DNA of 64,000 nucleotides from Hathewaya limosa (GCF_030815255.1 NZ_JAUSWN010000004.1:81067-145066); one strand, 5' to 3'. Numbered from the stretch's first letter, positions 24,812 through 35,393 are shown. Notes: generated by a model from the letters alone, not told the origin. Program-made: numbers and translations.

Positions 24812-26002
24812 ATGCTTAAAAATAAGACCGTGGTTTTAGGAGTTACAGGTGGAATTGCAGTATATAAGGCTTTAGATCTTATTAGTAGGTTAAGAAAACG
24901 TGATATTACTGTTCATGTTATTATGACTAAATCTGCAACACAATTTGTAAGTCCCTTAAGTTTTCAGAGTTTAAGTCAAAACATGGTTATTTCAGATATG
25001 TTTGCAGAACCTAAAGCATGGGAGATTCAACACATATCTTTAGCTCAAAAGGCTGATTTATTAGCTGTAGTTCCTGCTACAGCTAATATTATAGGAAAAA
25101 TTGCAAATGGCATAGCAGATGATATGTTAAGTACTACAATAATGGCAACTAACGCTCCAGTTGTGTTTGCTCCAGCTATGAATTGTAACATGTACAATAA
25201 TTCAATAGTTCAAGAAAATATAACTAAATTAAAAAAACATGGTTATGATTTTATAGAACCAGTCAAAGGTAGACTTGCTTGTGGAGATGAAGGAATAGGA
25301 AAGCTTGCAGATACAAGTTTAATAGAAGAAGCTATTTGTAGTAAATTATATGATGTAAAAGACTTAAAAGATAAAAAAGTAATTGTTACAGCAGGACCTA
25401 CAATAGAAAGAATAGATCCTGTAAGAATAATAACTAATAATTCTTCTGGTAAGATGGGATATGCTATAGCGGAAGAAGCTAGAGATAGAGGTGCCCATGT
25501 TGTTTTAATCTCAGGACCTACAAATTTAAAACCTCCTTATGGAGTAGAATACATTTCCGTTAATACTAATGAAGAAATGTATAATGAAGTTATGAAATAT
25601 TATGAAGAGGCTGATATTGTAGTTAAAAATGCAGCAGTTGCTGATTATAGACCTAGGGCGTATAGTGATAAGAAAATAAAAAAAGGTTCTGAAGAATTTA
25701 CTATAGAATTAGTAAAAAACAGAGATATTTTATATACTTTAGGACAAAATAAAAAGAACCAAGTCTTAGTAGGATTTGCAGCTGAGAGTCATGATGTTAT
25801 AGAAAATGCTGAGAAAAAAATAAAGAAGAAAAACTTAGATTATATAGTTGCTAATTGTATTTTAAATTCTGATACTGGATTTAAATCAGAGTATAATAAA
25901 GCTACTATTTTATCTAAGGATGGATTAAAAGTTCAAACAGAGAGAATTACAAAACGAGAACTTGCAAGTGAATTATTTAATTTAATAAACAAAAAGCGCT
26001 AA
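24812..26002 (+). CDS. coaBC: CoaBC, bifunctional phosphopantothenoylcysteine decarboxylase/synthetase
   Basis: It makes 4'-phosphopantetheine for coenzyme A in two steps. The N-terminal flavoprotein decarboxylase domain (CoaC, about 1-185) has GVTGGIAVYKALD, PATANIIGKIANGIADDMLS and PAMNCNMY. The synthetase domain (CoaB, about 187-396) has VTAGPTIERIDPVR, NNSSGKMGYAIAEEA and VGFAAES. Length 396 is typical. A terminator overlaps its stop codon. Confidence 0.97.
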   Translation: MLKNKTVVLGVTGGIAVYKALDLISRLRKRDITVHVIMTKSATQFVSPLSFQSLSQNMVISDMFAEPKAWEIQHISLAQKADLLAVVPATANIIGKIANGIADDMLSTTIMATNAPVVFAPAMNCNMYNNSIVQENITKLKKHGYDFIEPVKGRLACGDEGIGKLADTSLIEEAICSKLYDVKDLKDKKVIVTAGPTIERIDPVRIITNNSSGKMGYAIAEEARDRGAHVVLISGPTNLKPPYGVEYISVNTNEEMYNEVMKYYEEADIVVKNAAVADYRPRAYSDKKIKKGSEEFTIELVKNRDILYTLGQNKKNQVLVGFAAESHDVIENAEKKIKKKNLDYIVANCILNSDTGFKSEYNKATILSKDGLKVQTERITKRELASELFNLINKKR

Positions 26003-26013
26003 TGCGCTTTTTT
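25991..26013 (+). terminator. Terminator overlapping the coaBC stop codon
   Basis: AAAAAGCGC (25991-25999) pairs with GCGCTTTTTT (26004-26013); the coaBC stop TAA forms most of the loop. Confidence 0.85.
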
Positions 26014-26060
26014 CTTTATTTATTATAGTAAATTACATTTAGTTTTGAAAAGGTGATAAA

Positions 26061-28262
26061 GTGAGTGAATATGCAGGAATTATAATTAATTCTTTAACGA
26101 ATGCTATAGATAAACCTTTTACTTATAAGATACCAGATTGTTTTTTAGAAGATTTGTTGATAGGACATAGAGTTATGGTTCCCTTTGGAAAGGGTAATAA
26201 ACAAGTAGAAGGATATGTAGTAGAGTTTATAGAGGAAGAAGATATAGATTTTTCTTTTTCTATAAAAGAAATTTCAGTAATTTGCGAAAAAGAACCTTTA
26301 TTAAGTATAAGTGATATAGAACTTATTAAAATAATGCGTGAAAAATATCTTTGTACATATATTGAATGTATAAGATTATTTTTGCCTAGTGGTATTAGTA
26401 AAGGCATGAAGTTCAAGAAAAAAGAAATTTTATATAAAATTAAAGAACTAGAAGGAAGATATAACAAAGAGCCATATATAAGTATTATGAAATATGTGGA
26501 AGAAGAATCCCTAGAAAGAAGTCAAATAAAAAGTAAATATAATCTATCTATAAGTTCTGTGAATACCTTAATTAAAAATGGATTTTTGAGGTTAAGACCT
26601 GAAATAGATTGGAGAACTGGTAATAGGAGTTACAAGTATTATGATAAAAAGATTCTAAATAATATGCAAGTAAATGCGTTGAATTCTATAATGTTTTCAG
26701 AAGAAAACAAGTTTCTTATACATGGAGTTACAGGGAGTGGAAAAACAGAAATATATTTAAGCTTAGTAGAAAATATGCTTAATAAGGGAAAGCAAAGTAT
26801 TATACTCGTACCAGAAATTTCATTAACCCCTCAAATGATAGAAAGATTTCACGGAAGATTTGGGGAAGAAGTGGCTATTTTTCATAGCAGACTTTCTCAA
26901 GGAGAAAGATTTGATCAATGGATGAGAGTTAAGGAAAAAAAGGTAAATGTAGCTGTAGGGGCTAGATCAGCCTTGTTTTTACCTTTTGAGGATTTAGGAC
27001 TTATTATAATTGATGAGGAACATGAATCAAGTTATAAGTCCGATAGTGATCCTAAGTATAATGCAAGAGAAATAGCTTTTTGCATAAGTGAGTTAAAAAA
27101 TGTAAAAGTAGTTTTAGGTTCAGCTACTCCTAGTTTGGAGACTTATTATAATGCATTAAAAGGTGAATTAAAGTTAATCAATTTAGATAAAAGAGTGTCT
27201 GATAAACCATTACCAAAATCTACAATTATAGACATGAGAGAAGAACTTATGCAAAATAATCGTTCTATATTTAGTAGAGCATTATATAATGGAATTAAGG
27301 AACGGTTAGAAAAAAAAGAACAGGTTATTTTGTTTTTAAATAGACGAGGGTTTTCACCCTTTGTATCTTGTAGAAAATGTGGATATGTTTTTAAATGTAA
27401 AAATTGCGATATAAGTTTGAACTATCATAATAACGGAAATATGGTGTGTCATTATTGTGGATATACTGAAAGTTCTGTTACGGTATGTCCTAGGTGTAAA
27501 AGTAAATATGTGAAATATTTTGGTATAGGAACAGAAAAAGTTGAAAGTGAAGTTCGAAAATATTTTAAAAATAGTAGAGTTATAAGAATGGATTATGATA
27601 CTACAAGAAAAAAAGATTCTTATGAAAACTTATATAATGTGTTTAAAAACAAAAAAGCAGATATTTTAATAGGAACTCAAATGATAGCAAAAGGTTTAGA
27701 CTTTGAAAATGTAACTTTAGTTGGGGTATTAGCTGCAGATTTATCTTTAAATTATCCTGATTATAGGGCGACAGAAAAAACATATCAACTTATAACTCAA
27801 GTTGCAGGGAGAGCTGGAAGAGGAGAAAAAGAAGGTGAAGTTATCCTCCAAACTTATTCTCCAGATAATTATAGTATTGTATATGCATCGGAAAATAATT
27901 ATAGGGATTTTTTTAAAGAAGAGATATGTCTTAGAAAAGCTTTAGATTATCCACCTTTTTCTAAAATACTTTTAATTAATATAAGTTCAGAGAATAAGGA
28001 TAATGTTTATAAATATGTTACTATTTTAGAGAAAAATTTAAAAGATATTTTGACAAAATATGATAAAATAAATATGTTAGGGCCAAGTCCTTCTTCTGTA
28101 TTTAAATTAAAAAAAGAATTTAGATGGACTATAATTTTTAAGGGAGATTTTAAAAATCAATTTGCATCTAAGGTAAAAGATATAGTATATAAAACTTTAA
28201 ATGAAAATAATTTTAAAAATATAAAAATAGGAATTGATATAAATCCTAATTCCTTTATATAA
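26061..28262 (+). CDS. priA: PriA, primosomal replication-restart helicase
   Basis: PriA reloads the replisome at collapsed forks. The 733-residue protein has an N-terminal DNA-binding domain, helicase Walker A GVTGSGKTEIYL, motif II DEEH, and the zinc-binding insert with paired cysteines (CRKCGYVFKCKNC, CHYCGYTE, CPRCKSKY). Motif VI lies in VAGRAGRGEKEGEV. The start is GTG 26061, after an AAGGTG site. def, fmt and rsmB follow in the conserved order. Confidence 0.97.
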   Translation: MSEYAGIIINSLTNAIDKPFTYKIPDCFLEDLLIGHRVMVPFGKGNKQVEGYVVEFIEEEDIDFSFSIKEISVICEKEPLLSISDIELIKIMREKYLCTYIECIRLFLPSGISKGMKFKKKEILYKIKELEGRYNKEPYISIMKYVEEESLERSQIKSKYNLSISSVNTLIKNGFLRLRPEIDWRTGNRSYKYYDKKILNNMQVNALNSIMFSEENKFLIHGVTGSGKTEIYLSLVENMLNKGKQSIILVPEISLTPQMIERFHGRFGEEVAIFHSRLSQGERFDQWMRVKEKKVNVAVGARSALFLPFEDLGLIIIDEEHESSYKSDSDPKYNAREIAFCISELKNVKVVLGSATPSLETYYNALKGELKLINLDKRVSDKPLPKSTIIDMREELMQNNRSIFSRALYNGIKERLEKKEQVILFLNRRGFSPFVSCRKCGYVFKCKNCDISLNYHNNGNMVCHYCGYTESSVTVCPRCKSKYVKYFGIGTEKVESEVRKYFKNSRVIRMDYDTTRKKDSYENLYNVFKNKKADILIGTQMIAKGLDFENVTLVGVLAADLSLNYPDYRATEKTYQLITQVAGRAGRGEKEGEVILQTYSPDNYSIVYASENNYRDFFKEEICLRKALDYPPFSKILLINISSENKDNVYKYVTILEKNLKDILTKYDKINMLGPSPSSVFKLKKEFRWTIIFKGDFKNQFASKVKDIVYKTLNENNFKNIKIGIDINPNSFI

Positions 28263-28337
28263 TAAAGAGTAGGAATTAAATAGAATTAGATATTTAGATA
28301 TAATAAACAAAAAGTTGAAAAAATGGGAGGAATATAA

Positions 28338-28778
28338 ATGGCATTAAGAAATTTGAGAATAAATGGCGATGAAGTTTTAAGAAAAAAATGTAAACAGGTT
28401 ACTGAAATTACACCTAGGGATCTTCAACTAATAGGAGACATGAAAGAAACTATGTATAAAGAAAATGGTGTAGGACTTGCAGCTCCTCAAGTAGGAATAT
28501 TAAAAAGAATTATTGTAATAGATGTAGGGGAAGGACCTTTTGCAGTAATTAATCCAGAAATACTAGAAAAAAGAGGGAGTCAAATTGATATAGAGGGATG
28601 TTTAAGTGTTCCAGGTGAACAAGGTAGAGTTGAAAGACCCAATTATGTAAAGGTAAAAGGTTTAAATGAAGAAGGAGAAGAAACTATTTTTGAGGGAGAA
28701 GAGCTTTTAGCAAGAGCTTTTTGTCATGAGATTGATCATTTAGACGGAATTTTATTTATAGATAAGATTATAGACTAG
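28338..28778 (+). CDS. def: Peptide deformylase
   Basis: It removes the formyl group from new N-termini. All three metal-site motifs are present: GVGLAAPQVG, EGCLSVPGE and HEIDHLDG. Length 146 fits the short clostridial type. It stands 16 bases before fmt, the gene for the enzyme that adds the formyl group to initiator tRNA. Confidence 0.97.
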   Translation: MALRNLRINGDEVLRKKCKQVTEITPRDLQLIGDMKETMYKENGVGLAAPQVGILKRIIVIDVGEGPFAVINPEILEKRGSQIDIEGCLSVPGEQGRVERPNYVKVKGLNEEGEETIFEGEELLARAFCHEIDHLDGILFIDKIID

Positions 28779-28794
28779 AAAGGAATGAGAAATA

Positions 28795-29727
28795 ATGAAA
28801 GTAGTTTTTATGGGAACACCAGAGTTTGCTGTACCATCACTTCAGGCTCTTATAGATAATTTTAAGGTAGAAGCGGTTTTAACACAACCAGATAAACCTA
28901 AAGGTAGAGGTAAAAAGCTTTCAATGTCTCCAATAAAAGAGATGGCTTTAAAATATGATATACCTGTATATCAACCTAAGAGCTTAAGAAAGGATGAAGA
29001 AGTAAAGCAAATTATTAAAGATATAAAACCAGATTTTATTGTAGTTGTAGCATTTGGGCAAATTTTGACTAAAGAAGTTTTAGATATACCTAAGTATGGA
29101 TGTATAAATTTACATGCCTCTCTTTTACCAAAGTATAGAGGTGCCGCACCTTTAAATTGGGCAATTATAAATGGAGAGAACAAAAGTGGAAATACTACAA
29201 TGTTAATGGATGTAGGACTAGATACTGGAGATATGTTATTAGTTGATGAAGTAGATATAGAAGATAATATGACAGCAGGAGAATTACATGATGTTTTAAT
29301 GGAAAGAGGAGGAAACCTTTTAATTGAAACTTTAAATAAACTTTCTAAAAATGAGATAACTCCTATAAAACAAGGCGAAACAACTTCAATGTATGCATCT
29401 ATGTTAAATAAAGAAATGGCTAAAATTAACTGGAATCAAGATGCAAAAAAAATACATGACTTTATCAGGGGATTAAATCCATGGCCAGTTTCTTATACTT
29501 ATTATGAAGATAAAATGATGAAAATTTATTCATCCCAAGTTATAGATAAAGAATGTAATGATACCCCAGGAAAGATATTGGAGGTTTCAAAAGACGGAAT
29601 TAAAGTTGCATGTGGCAAAGATATTTTATTAATTAAATCTATACAATTTCCAGGTAAGAAAGCCATGAATGTTGGAGAGTATATAAAAGGGAACTCTATA
29701 AATATAGATGTTATTTTAACAGATTAG
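28795..29727 (+). CDS. fmt: Methionyl-tRNA formyltransferase
   Basis: It formylates initiator Met-tRNA. Family motifs are KVVFMGTPEFAVPSL at the N-terminus, ACFG-like VVVAFGQILTKEVL, and the catalytic INLHASLLPKYRGAAPLNW. The C-terminal oligonucleotide-binding part includes FIRGLNPWPVSYT. Length 310 is typical. It is paired with def. Confidence 0.97.
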   Translation: MKVVFMGTPEFAVPSLQALIDNFKVEAVLTQPDKPKGRGKKLSMSPIKEMALKYDIPVYQPKSLRKDEEVKQIIKDIKPDFIVVVAFGQILTKEVLDIPKYGCINLHASLLPKYRGAAPLNWAIINGENKSGNTTMLMDVGLDTGDMLLVDEVDIEDNMTAGELHDVLMERGGNLLIETLNKLSKNEITPIKQGETTSMYASMLNKEMAKINWNQDAKKIHDFIRGLNPWPVSYTYYEDKMMKIYSSQVIDKECNDTPGKILEVSKDGIKVACGKDILLIKSIQFPGKKAMNVGEYIKGNSINIDVILTD

Positions 29728-29760
29728 AATCTAATAAAATATAAGAAAGGAAGGATATTT

Positions 29761-30450
29761 ATGGGTTTTTACTTTTGGGATCCTACTATGATTATATTAA
29801 TACCAGCCTTTATTATAGCTATGTATGCACAAATAAAAGTTAAAAGTACCTTTGCAAATTTTTCAAATGTTTATAGTAAAAGTGGTTTAACAGGTGCACA
29901 AGTGGCAAGAATATTATTAGATAGTGAAGGGTTATTTGATGTTCCAATAGAGCTTGTATCAGGGAGCTTAACAGATCATTATGATCCTAGAGATAGAGTT
30001 ATGAGATTATCAAGGGATGTATATTATGGAAATTCAGTTGCATCTATTGGAGTTGCAGCCCATGAGACAGGGCATGCAATTCAACATAAAAATAAGTATA
30101 TGCCTTTGGAAATAAGAAATTCCATAGTACCTATAGTTAATTTAGGTTCTAGTGCATCTTGGATATTTTTTATGTTAGGACTTTTTTTTAGTATTAAAGG
30201 ATTAGTAACTTTAGGAATAGTTTTGTTTTCAGGAGCAGTAATATTCCAATTAATAACTTTGCCAGTAGAATTTAATGCATCAGCAAGAGCCATAAAAATT
30301 TTAGATGAGAAAGTTATTTTATATAAAGAAGAATTATATGGAGCTAAAAAAGTATTAGAGGCAGCAGCTTTAACATATGTAGCGGCAGCAATTACAGCAA
30401 TAGCTCAACTTTTAAGATTAATTGCTATAAGCAATAATAGAAATGATTAA
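29761..30450 (+). CDS. yugP: YugP-family membrane zinc metallopeptidase
   Basis: This predicted zinc peptidase has the HEXXH motif as HETGH at residues 101-105 (VAAHETGHAIQH). Hydrophobic segments at the N-terminus and after the motif (SWIFFMLGLFF, GIVLFSGAVIFQLI) make it an integral membrane protein of 229 residues. Its substrate is not known. It sits within the fmt-rsmB housekeeping cluster with short gaps on both sides, so it is probably co-transcribed. Confidence 0.88.
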   Translation: MGFYFWDPTMIILIPAFIIAMYAQIKVKSTFANFSNVYSKSGLTGAQVARILLDSEGLFDVPIELVSGSLTDHYDPRDRVMRLSRDVYYGNSVASIGVAAHETGHAIQHKNKYMPLEIRNSIVPIVNLGSSASWIFFMLGLFFSIKGLVTLGIVLFSGAVIFQLITLPVEFNASARAIKILDEKVILYKEELYGAKKVLEAAALTYVAAAITAIAQLLRLIAISNNRND

Positions 30451-30480
30451 AAAATTAGATAAGAAAAATATGAGGTGTTT

Positions 30481-31806
30481 ATGAATAGTAGAGAAGTAGC
30501 AATAGAGGTTATTAACTTAGTAATATATAAAAAGGCTTATTCAAATATAACATTAAATACATATTTAAATAAATATGATTTTAAGAGAGAGGATAAAGCA
30601 CTTATAACGGAAATAGTTTATGGAACTTTAAAATATAAAGGGCTTATAGATGAAATATTAAATTATTTTTTAAGAGAAGGTGTTGGAAGTATAGATTCAT
30701 ATGTATTAACTATACTTAGAACATCTATATATCAATTTAAATACTTAGATAAAATACCTGATTTTGCAATTGTAAATGAAGCAGTAAATATTTGTAAAAA
30801 ACATAGAGGAGTTAAAGAATCTAAGTTAGTAAATGGTGTTTTAAGAAATTATATGAGAAAAGGAGAACCAAGACTAAAGGCTAATGGTTCAATTGATGGA
30901 AAACTTGCACTTCAATATTCATTCCCTAAATGGATGATAAATTTATTTATAGAACAATATGGTGAAAAGCAAGCTATTGAAATTCTAAAAGGATTAAACG
31001 AAAGACCAGCATTAACAGTAAGAGTTAATGCCCTAAAGGGAGATTATGAAGATACTTTGGAAAAATTATTTCAAGAAGGATATGACGTAGAAGAAAGTGA
31101 TGTATGTCCTGAAGGCATAATAATAAAAAAAGGAAGTAGTATTGAAAAAAATAAACTATTTAGAGAAGGATTTATTACGGTTCAAGATGAAAGTGCTATG
31201 TTAACTGCACCTTTAATGGATATAGAAAAGGGAAGTAAAGTTATGGATTTGTGTAGTGCACCAGGAGGTAAAACTACTCATATGGCAGAAATTATGGATA
31301 ATGAAGGTGAGATTTTGGCCTTTGATATTCATGAACATAAAATAAAGTTAATTGAGCAAAATGCAAAAAGACTGGGCATTGATATTATAAAGGCAAGCAT
31401 TAAGGATGCAGAAGAATATGATGAAACATATAAGGAATGGGCTGATGCTGTATTAGCTGATGTTCCTTGTTCAGGACTTGGTATTATAAGAAAAAAACCT
31501 GAAATTAAATGGAATAAAAAGGAAAGAGAATTAAATGAATTAACTCGAATCCAATATACCATACTTCAAAATGCAGCAGGATATGTAAAATCAGGAGGAG
31601 AAATTATATATTCAACTTGTACTTTAAATAAAAAGGAAAATGAGGATATTGTGAATTCTTTTATAAAAGAAAATCCCGAATTTAAAATTGAACCAGTGTT
31701 TATAGGAAAAAGTGATAATATACTTTATGATAAAAAAGGCTATTTAACAATACTGCCTAATAAATATATGGATGGATTTTTCTTATGTAAAATTAGAAAA
31801 CAGTAG
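30481..31806 (+). CDS. rsmB: RsmB, 16S rRNA m5C967 methyltransferase
   Basis: It methylates 16S rRNA using SAM. An N-terminal NusB-like RNA-binding domain (about 1-140) is followed by the methyltransferase domain, which has LCSAPGGKTTHMAEIM, ADVPCSGLGIIRKKPE (catalytic cysteine) and IIYSTCTLNKKENE (second cysteine). ATG 30481 is preferred because the in-frame GTG at 30475 is part of the GAGGTG ribosome binding site. The protein is 441 residues. rlmN follows within a few bases. Confidence 0.95.
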   Translation: MNSREVAIEVINLVIYKKAYSNITLNTYLNKYDFKREDKALITEIVYGTLKYKGLIDEILNYFLREGVGSIDSYVLTILRTSIYQFKYLDKIPDFAIVNEAVNICKKHRGVKESKLVNGVLRNYMRKGEPRLKANGSIDGKLALQYSFPKWMINLFIEQYGEKQAIEILKGLNERPALTVRVNALKGDYEDTLEKLFQEGYDVEESDVCPEGIIIKKGSSIEKNKLFREGFITVQDESAMLTAPLMDIEKGSKVMDLCSAPGGKTTHMAEIMDNEGEILAFDIHEHKIKLIEQNAKRLGIDIIKASIKDAEEYDETYKEWADAVLADVPCSGLGIIRKKPEIKWNKKERELNELTRIQYTILQNAAGYVKSGGEIIYSTCTLNKKENEDIVNSFIKENPEFKIEPVFIGKSDNILYDKKGYLTILPNKYMDGFFLCKIRKQ

Positions 31807-31818
31807 GTGATTAATTTA

Positions 31819-32853
31819 ATGAATATATTAGATTATAATTTAGAAGAACTACAAAAATGGATGAAAGACAACAAAGAAAGTAGTTTTAGAGCTAAACAGA
31901 TTATGGATTGGCTTTATAAAGGTGCATGTAATTTTGATGATATGAAAAATCTACCTAAGAACACTAAAGAAAATTTAAAATTAAATTTTAAAATAGAATT
32001 ACCAAAAGTAATAGAAAAGTTTGTATCTAAAAAAGATGGTACAGTGAAACTTTTACTTGGATATGATGATGGAAATTTAATTGAAACAGTAGTTATGAAA
32101 TATACTCATGGAAATTCAATCTGTGTATCTACACAGATTGGATGCAGAATGGGATGTAAATTTTGTGCATCTACTTTAGATGGTAGAGTAAGAGATTTAA
32201 ATTGTGGAGAAATAATATCACAAATTCTTGTAGCTCAAAAAGAAATTGGAGAGAGAATATCTAATATTGTTTTAATGGGAAGTGGAGAACCTCTAGATAA
32301 CTATGAAAATGTAATTAAATTCATAAAACTTGTTAATGAGAAATATAGTTTAAATATAGGTCAAAGACATATAACATTATCTACTTGTGGATTAGTACCT
32401 AAAATTAAACAATTGGCAGATGAAGATCTTCAAATTACTTTGGCAATTTCATTGCATGCTCCAAATGATAATATAAGAAAACAAAGTATGCCCATAGCTA
32501 ATAAATACTCAATAGATGAAATTATAGAAGCTTGTACGTATTATATAAGTAAAACTGGACGTAGAATTACATTTGAGTATGCTTTAATTAAGGATTTTAA
32601 TGATACTAGAGAATGTGCCGAAGAATTAAGTTTTTTACTTAAAAATATTTTATGTCATGTTAATCTAATTCCAGTAAATGAAGTTAAGGAAAGAGAATAC
32701 AAAAGAGCGGACAAAAAAAATATTGAAAGATTTAAAGATATTTTAAGTAAAAAGAATATTGAAGTTACGGTTAGAAGAGAAATGGGTTCAGACATTAATG
32801 CTGCCTGTGGACAATTAAGGAGAAGCTATCTTCAAAACAAAAAATTAGTTTAA
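31819..32853 (+). CDS. rlmN: RlmN, dual-specificity 23S rRNA/tRNA m2A methyltransferase (radical SAM)
   Basis: It methylates A2503 of 23S rRNA and A37 of some tRNAs. The radical SAM cluster is CRMGCKFCAS, the GSGEPLDNYEN segment binds SAM, and the second catalytic cysteine is in SDINAACGQLRR. ATG 31819 is 8 bases after AGGTGA. The in-frame GTG at 31807 lies in that site. Length is 344 residues. Confidence 0.96.
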   Translation: MNILDYNLEELQKWMKDNKESSFRAKQIMDWLYKGACNFDDMKNLPKNTKENLKLNFKIELPKVIEKFVSKKDGTVKLLLGYDDGNLIETVVMKYTHGNSICVSTQIGCRMGCKFCASTLDGRVRDLNCGEIISQILVAQKEIGERISNIVLMGSGEPLDNYENVIKFIKLVNEKYSLNIGQRHITLSTCGLVPKIKQLADEDLQITLAISLHAPNDNIRKQSMPIANKYSIDEIIEACTYYISKTGRRITFEYALIKDFNDTRECAEELSFLLKNILCHVNLIPVNEVKEREYKRADKKNIERFKDILSKKNIEVTVRREMGSDINAACGQLRRSYLQNKKLV

Positions 32854-32867
32854 AGGGGGCTACTAAA

Positions 32868-33599
32868 TTGGTGGGTATAATTTCGGATATTGGAAATTAT
32901 AGAAAGATAAATGAAGATTCAGTTGGATATTTTGAAGATTTAAATCTTAGATTTTATGTAGTTGCTGATGGAATGGGTGGACATAATGCAGGAGAGGTTG
33001 CTAGTACTTTGGCTGTAGAAAATGTTATGAATTATTTTAAACAAGTTGATACTAAATGTGATTTTAAGGGCGCATTAGTTAATTCAATTGATAAGGCTAA
33101 TAAACATGTATATACACTTTCTATTGAAAAAGATAAGTATAAAGGAATGGGAACTACTATTACAGTATGTCTTATTTATAAAAATAAAGCCTATATTGCT
33201 CATGTGGGTGATAGTTCTTGTATTATTGTTAAGAAAAATAAAACTATAGAAAAAATAACTAAGGATCATTCTCTTGTTCAAGAATTAATTGATAGTGGAA
33301 GTATAACGAGAGAAGAGGCTATTAATCATCCTAACAAAAATATTATAACTAGAGCTCTAGGCACAAGTGAGAATATAAATGTGGATGTTTATGAATTTGA
33401 TGTGGATGATGTATATAGAATTTTATTATGTACCGATGGACTTACTAATGTAGTTTCATTAGAAGAAATTTTAGAATATACTCTTTCTTATACAGAAGAG
33501 GAAGTATGTAAAAGGCTAGTAGAACTTAGTAAAAAAAATGGCAGTAAAGATAATATATCAGTAATTGTTTTTAAAGGAGCTGATGAAAATGATAGGTAG
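32868..33599 (+). CDS. stp: Stp/PrpC, PP2C-type serine/threonine phosphatase
   Basis: It dephosphorylates targets of the neighbouring kinase. The 243 residues carry the PPM motifs INEDS, ADGMGGHNAGEVAS, HVGDSS, CTDGLTN and SKDNISVIVF, which supply the metal-binding aspartates. TTG 32868 is the start favoured by AAAGGGGG 8 bases upstream; GTG 32871 is the alternative. The 3' end overlaps the prkC start by about 11 bases, so the antagonistic pair is translationally coupled. Confidence 0.95.
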   Translation: MVGIISDIGNYRKINEDSVGYFEDLNLRFYVVADGMGGHNAGEVASTLAVENVMNYFKQVDTKCDFKGALVNSIDKANKHVYTLSIEKDKYKGMGTTITVCLIYKNKAYIAHVGDSSCIIVKKNKTIEKITKDHSLVQELIDSGSITREEAINHPNKNIITRALGTSENINVDVYEFDVDDVYRILLCTDGLTNVVSLEEILEYTLSYTEEEVCKRLVELSKKNGSKDNISVIVFKGADENDR

Positions 33600-35373
33600 T
33601 GTCTTAGGTAATAGATATGAAATTATAGAAAAAATAGGTGAAGGAGGGATGTCAGAAGTATTTAAAGCTAAATGTAGAGTTCTTAATAGATATGTTGCAA
33701 TTAAGGTACTAAAAAAAGAATTCTCTACGGATAATGAATTTGTAGAAAAGTTTAAATTAGAAGCAACTGCAGCTGCAGCATTATCTTGTAATAATATAGT
33801 TAGCATATATGATGTAGGTTCCCAAGATGGTATTAATTATATAGTAATGGAACTTGTTACAGGAAAGACGTTAAAGCAAGTTATTAGAGATAGAACAAGG
33901 TTATCTTTTAACGAAACTTTGGATAAAGGAATGCAAATAGCTAGGGCTTTAGAATGTGCACATAAAAATCACATTATCCATAGAGATATTAAGCCACAAA
34001 ATATTTTAGTTACAGAGGATGGAATAGTAAAAGTAACAGATTTTGGTATAGCAAAAGCAATGAATTCTGCCACAATAACAAATACTACTAAAATTATAGG
34101 ATCTGCACATTATTTCTCACCAGAACAGGCAAAAGGATCTGTAGTAGATTTTAGAACTGATATATACTCATTAGGTATAGTTTTATATGAAATGATAGTA
34201 GGGAAGGTTCCGTATGATGCTGATAGTCCTGTGTCAGTTGCTTTAAAACATATACAGGAATCTGTAGTTCCACCAATACAATTAAATCCTTATATTCCAG
34301 AAAGCATGAATAAATTAATTTTAAAAGCTATGGAAAAGGATCCAAATAAAAGGTATCAAACCATAAAAGAAATGATATCAGATATGCAAATGATACAGTT
34401 TAATCAAAATACAGATATCAATGTAAGTAGTATGGATGATACAGGTGATTTTACAAGAATAATGGATCCTATTACGGAAGAACAACTAGGAAAAACAAAT
34501 ATACATACTCCAGTGAATAATTTGGATAAAGTAAAAAATGAAGATTATGATGAAGATGAAGATATAGAGTACTTAGATGATGATGTAGAAGATGATAAAG
34601 ATCAAGATAAAGATGAAAGAAAAAAAATTAAAATCATAAAGTGGAGCATTATAGCCCTAGTGGTTTTAATTGTAGGTATAATTTCAACTTTCTCGATTAA
34701 AATGATAGGCTTAAAGGGAAAGAAAGATGTGGTAGTGCCAACTATTATAGGTCTTAATAAGGATGAGGCAAAAAATAAAATAGAGGCATTAGGTCTTAAC
34801 TTTGTTATTGAAGGCGAAGAAGAAAATGAAAAACCTAAAGATACTATAATTAAAAGTAATCCATCAGAAGGAGAAAAGGTTAAGAAAGATTCTGATGTTA
34901 AAGTTATTATTAGTAAGGGAAAAGGAAAAGAAATTGTATTAAAGAATTTTGTTGGTATAAATTTTGAAGAAGTTAAAGAAATGATTAAAGGTGAGAAGTT
35001 ACAAGTAGGTAATGTAACTGAACAATATAATGACATAGTTCCTAAAGGTCAAGTAATTAGTCAGAATCCTGAACCTGATACAAAGGTTATGGAAAATTCT
35101 TCAGTAGATTTTGTTGTTAGTAATGGACCGGAAAGTAAATCTACAAGAGTCCCAGATTTAACCAATAAAACGATACAAGAAGCTCAAGCACTTTTAAAAG
35201 GAGCTAATTTAAAATTAGGAAATACTACCACAGTACCAACTCCTAAAAAAGAATTAGATGGAAAAATTATAAATCAGAGTTTTGAAAAAAATAGTGAAGT
35301 TAAACAAGGTACTTATGTAAATGTAACATATTATAAGTTTGATTTAAGTTTAGAATTTAAAAATAAAAAATAA
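33589..35373 (+). CDS. prkC: PrkC, membrane Ser/Thr kinase with three PASTA domains
   Basis: It senses muropeptides and lipid II at the surface and phosphorylates cytoplasmic proteins. The kinase domain (about 8-270) has IGEGGMSEVFKA, AIKVLKKE, HRDIKPQN (His131, Asp133) and DFGIAKA. A very acidic linker (about 310-340, YDEDEDIEYLDDDVEDDKD) precedes one membrane helix (about 351-374), then three extracellular PASTA repeats, e.g. VPDLTNKTIQEAQALLKGA. ATG 33589 is 9 bases after AAAGGAG; ATG 33583 is too close to it. Confidence 0.96.
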   Translation: MIGSVLGNRYEIIEKIGEGGMSEVFKAKCRVLNRYVAIKVLKKEFSTDNEFVEKFKLEATAAAALSCNNIVSIYDVGSQDGINYIVMELVTGKTLKQVIRDRTRLSFNETLDKGMQIARALECAHKNHIIHRDIKPQNILVTEDGIVKVTDFGIAKAMNSATITNTTKIIGSAHYFSPEQAKGSVVDFRTDIYSLGIVLYEMIVGKVPYDADSPVSVALKHIQESVVPPIQLNPYIPESMNKLILKAMEKDPNKRYQTIKEMISDMQMIQFNQNTDINVSSMDDTGDFTRIMDPITEEQLGKTNIHTPVNNLDKVKNEDYDEDEDIEYLDDDVEDDKDQDKDERKKIKIIKWSIIALVVLIVGIISTFSIKMIGLKGKKDVVVPTIIGLNKDEAKNKIEALGLNFVIEGEEENEKPKDTIIKSNPSEGEKVKKDSDVKVIISKGKGKEIVLKNFVGINFEEVKEMIKGEKLQVGNVTEQYNDIVPKGQVISQNPEPDTKVMENSSVDFVVSNGPESKSTRVPDLTNKTIQEAQALLKGANLKLGNTTTVPTPKKELDGKIINQSFEKNSEVKQGTYVNVTYYKFDLSLEFKNKK

Positions 35374-35393
35374 GCATAAATGTAGGAGGAGAG